DNA from: Methanosphaerula palustris E1-9c
GTDB taxonomy: Archaea; Halobacteriota; Methanomicrobia; Methanomicrobiales; Methanospirillaceae
Length of the DNA: 64,000 nt
Direction: 5' to 3'
Assembly (NCBI RefSeq): GCF_000021965.1
Contig: NC_011832.1
Location: 2,211,242 to 2,275,241 of the forward strand
Shown here: piece after piece, positions 63,219 through 64,000 of the stretch
Numbering within the stretch: the stretch's first letter is position 1
Layout: every line of letters starts with the position of its first letter
Notes under the pieces: model-generated
What the model saw: only the letters and a program-made list of their open reading frames with translations
Databases searched by the model: none
What the model was told of the DNA's origin: nothing
Translations under genes and position numbers: made by a program

Positions 63219-64000
63219 AGGCAGAACTCCTCACGGCCGGAGGTGTCAGGGTGGAAGGTGAGCCAATCGACCGGTTCACCTCCTCATCGGCAGCCGGCCC
63301 GGGCGCAGGAGGAAGCGGTTCAGTCTTCTTCTCAGACGGAACCCACCGGGTCAGGCTCGGTCTGAACCAGAAGAGCACGATCACCCTCATTCACCAGGGG
63401 AATGGCGAGGCACGCCTCCATAGGGGAGATGAGATTATCACAGGCAGGATCGAGGAGATCGGACTCCACTGCCCCAGACAGGCTTACATCACCGTGACCG
63501 GTTCCTGCAGTTTTCAGTGCAGGTACTGTCCGGTACCCTCCCTCAAGGGGAGACGAAAGACCGCTGGCGAGGTGGTCGCGATGATCGAAGTGGTCGCTGA
63601 CCGAATCGATGCGATCTCGATCACCAGCGGAGTTCTCTCCACCTGCGAAGAGGAGGAGGATTACATCTGTACAGCAATCCTCCCCCAACTTCAGCGGTTC
63701 AACCTTCCGATAGGCGTCTCGATCTACCCGACCGAGAGAACTCCCGGCCGGCTGCACGCCCTCGGGATCGCAGAAGTGAAGTTCAACATCGAAACCGCTA
63801 CCGACGAACTCTTCTCAGAGAACTGCCCCGGGCTTGAACGGAGTGCAATTAAAAAGGCACTGACCGACTCGGTTCCTCTATTTGGCAGGGGACATGTCTT
63901 CTCCAACCTGATCGTCGGGCTCGGGGAGAGCGACGAGGAGATCTATACCTGTATCGACGAGTTGACCAGAGCCGGTGTGGTTCCGTGCCTTCGCCCACTG
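63200..64000 (+). CDS. Radical SAM enzyme (3' end outside window)
   Basis: The open frame begins with ATG at 63200, overlapping mmp11 by 19 bases, and runs for 267 codons to the last base of the window. After an N-terminal domain of about 90 residues (EGEPIDRFTSSSAAGPG ... GRIEEIGLHCP) comes a radical SAM core: C103-xxx-C107-xx-C110 (TGSCSFQCRYCPVP), then ITSGVL and a SAM-binding region with FNIETATDELFSENCPG and LIVGLGESDEEIYT. It does not resemble the McrA-modifying Mmp10 sequence as I recall it. Its presence in the Mmp11 operon suggests a linked, unknown modification. The C-terminal domain is not visible. Confidence 0.88.
   Translation, partial: MEWTRLKAELLTAGGVRVEGEPIDRFTSSSAAGPGAGGSGSVFFSDGTHRVRLGLNQKSTITLIHQGNGEARLHRGDEIITGRIEEIGLHCPRQAYITVTGSCSFQCRYCPVPSLKGRRKTAGEVVAMIEVVADRIDAISITSGVLSTCEEEEDYICTAILPQLQRFNLPIGVSIYPTERTPGRLHALGIAEVKFNIETATDELFSENCPGLERSAIKKALTDSVPLFGRGHVFSNLIVGLGESDEEIYTCIDELTRAGVVPCLRPL

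Overview
The window is chromosomal DNA of a euryarchaeal methanogen, most likely of the order Methanomicrobiales (a Methanosphaerula/Methanoregula-like relative is my guess, not a match I could test). The archaeal core genes point there: TBP, transcription factor S, MCM with an intein, RfcS, prefoldin beta, Pth2, TruD, archaeosortase A, AMP phosphorylase and an FNT formate transporter. Methanogen-specific methanogenesis marker protein 11 narrows it further. Codons are GC-rich, many starts follow a good Shine-Dalgarno, and genes are tightly packed with frequent ATGA overlaps. No rRNA, CRISPR array, transposase or integrase was seen.

Layout. 1-4.1 kb: the end of an MFS transporter, CorA, a flavin-binding PPOX-fold protein and a membrane DUF1616-type protein, separated by two arrays of short structured repeats. 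4.1-7.7 kb (minus): HisH, a PUA/PAPS-reductase-like protein, a SPASM radical SAM enzyme and TFS. 7.8-12.5 kb: archaeosortase A tail-to-tail with a CDP-alcohol phosphatidyltransferase, a riboflavin-pathway reductase coupled to SppA, then Pth2-TruD. 12.8-23.1 kb is an information-processing block: tRNA-Leu, TBP, an OB-fold protein / metallophosphoesterase / Lhr helicase operon, and a divergent RfcS-MCM operon whose MCM carries a LAGLIDADG intein. 23-30 kb: an AEC permease, parvulin, a cytoplasmic chemoreceptor, a GNAT plus DUF2156 pair, prefoldin beta, an isopropylmalate-synthase-family enzyme, an intron-containing tRNA-Tyr and a tRNA-Asp.

30.5-41 kb looks more accessory: an erythromycin-esterase homologue, an SDF symporter fused to a solute-binding domain, a rubrerythrin-like protein, a secreted SGNH esterase, class II LysRS, a rhodanese, a secreted beta-propeller with a C-terminal sorting-like tail and a DUF475/TerC-like membrane protein. 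41-47 kb: a fused hexulose-phosphate synthase/RraA protein, two tandem aryl-CoA ligases with an ACT-domain gene, and AMP phosphorylase. 47.8-53.9 kb (minus) is a surface-sugar cluster (SDR epimerase, UDP-ManNAc-type dehydrogenase, acetyltransferase, Gmd, glycosyltransferase, GDP-fucose synthase) that should supply GDP-fucose and a uronic sugar for glycans. 54-56.7 kb: conserved archaeal proteins of unknown function and FdhC. 57.1-60.9 kb encodes a 1262-residue secreted beta-helix protein with four CBM6-like modules. The window ends in an overlapping operon of an Mmp11 paralogue, Mmp11 and a radical SAM enzyme that runs off the edge.

The leads I find most interesting are the Mmp11 pair plus radical SAM operon, the symporter/solute-binding fusion, the archaeosortase/phospholipid-synthase pair with a possible substrate in the same window, and the two families of structured intergenic repeats.
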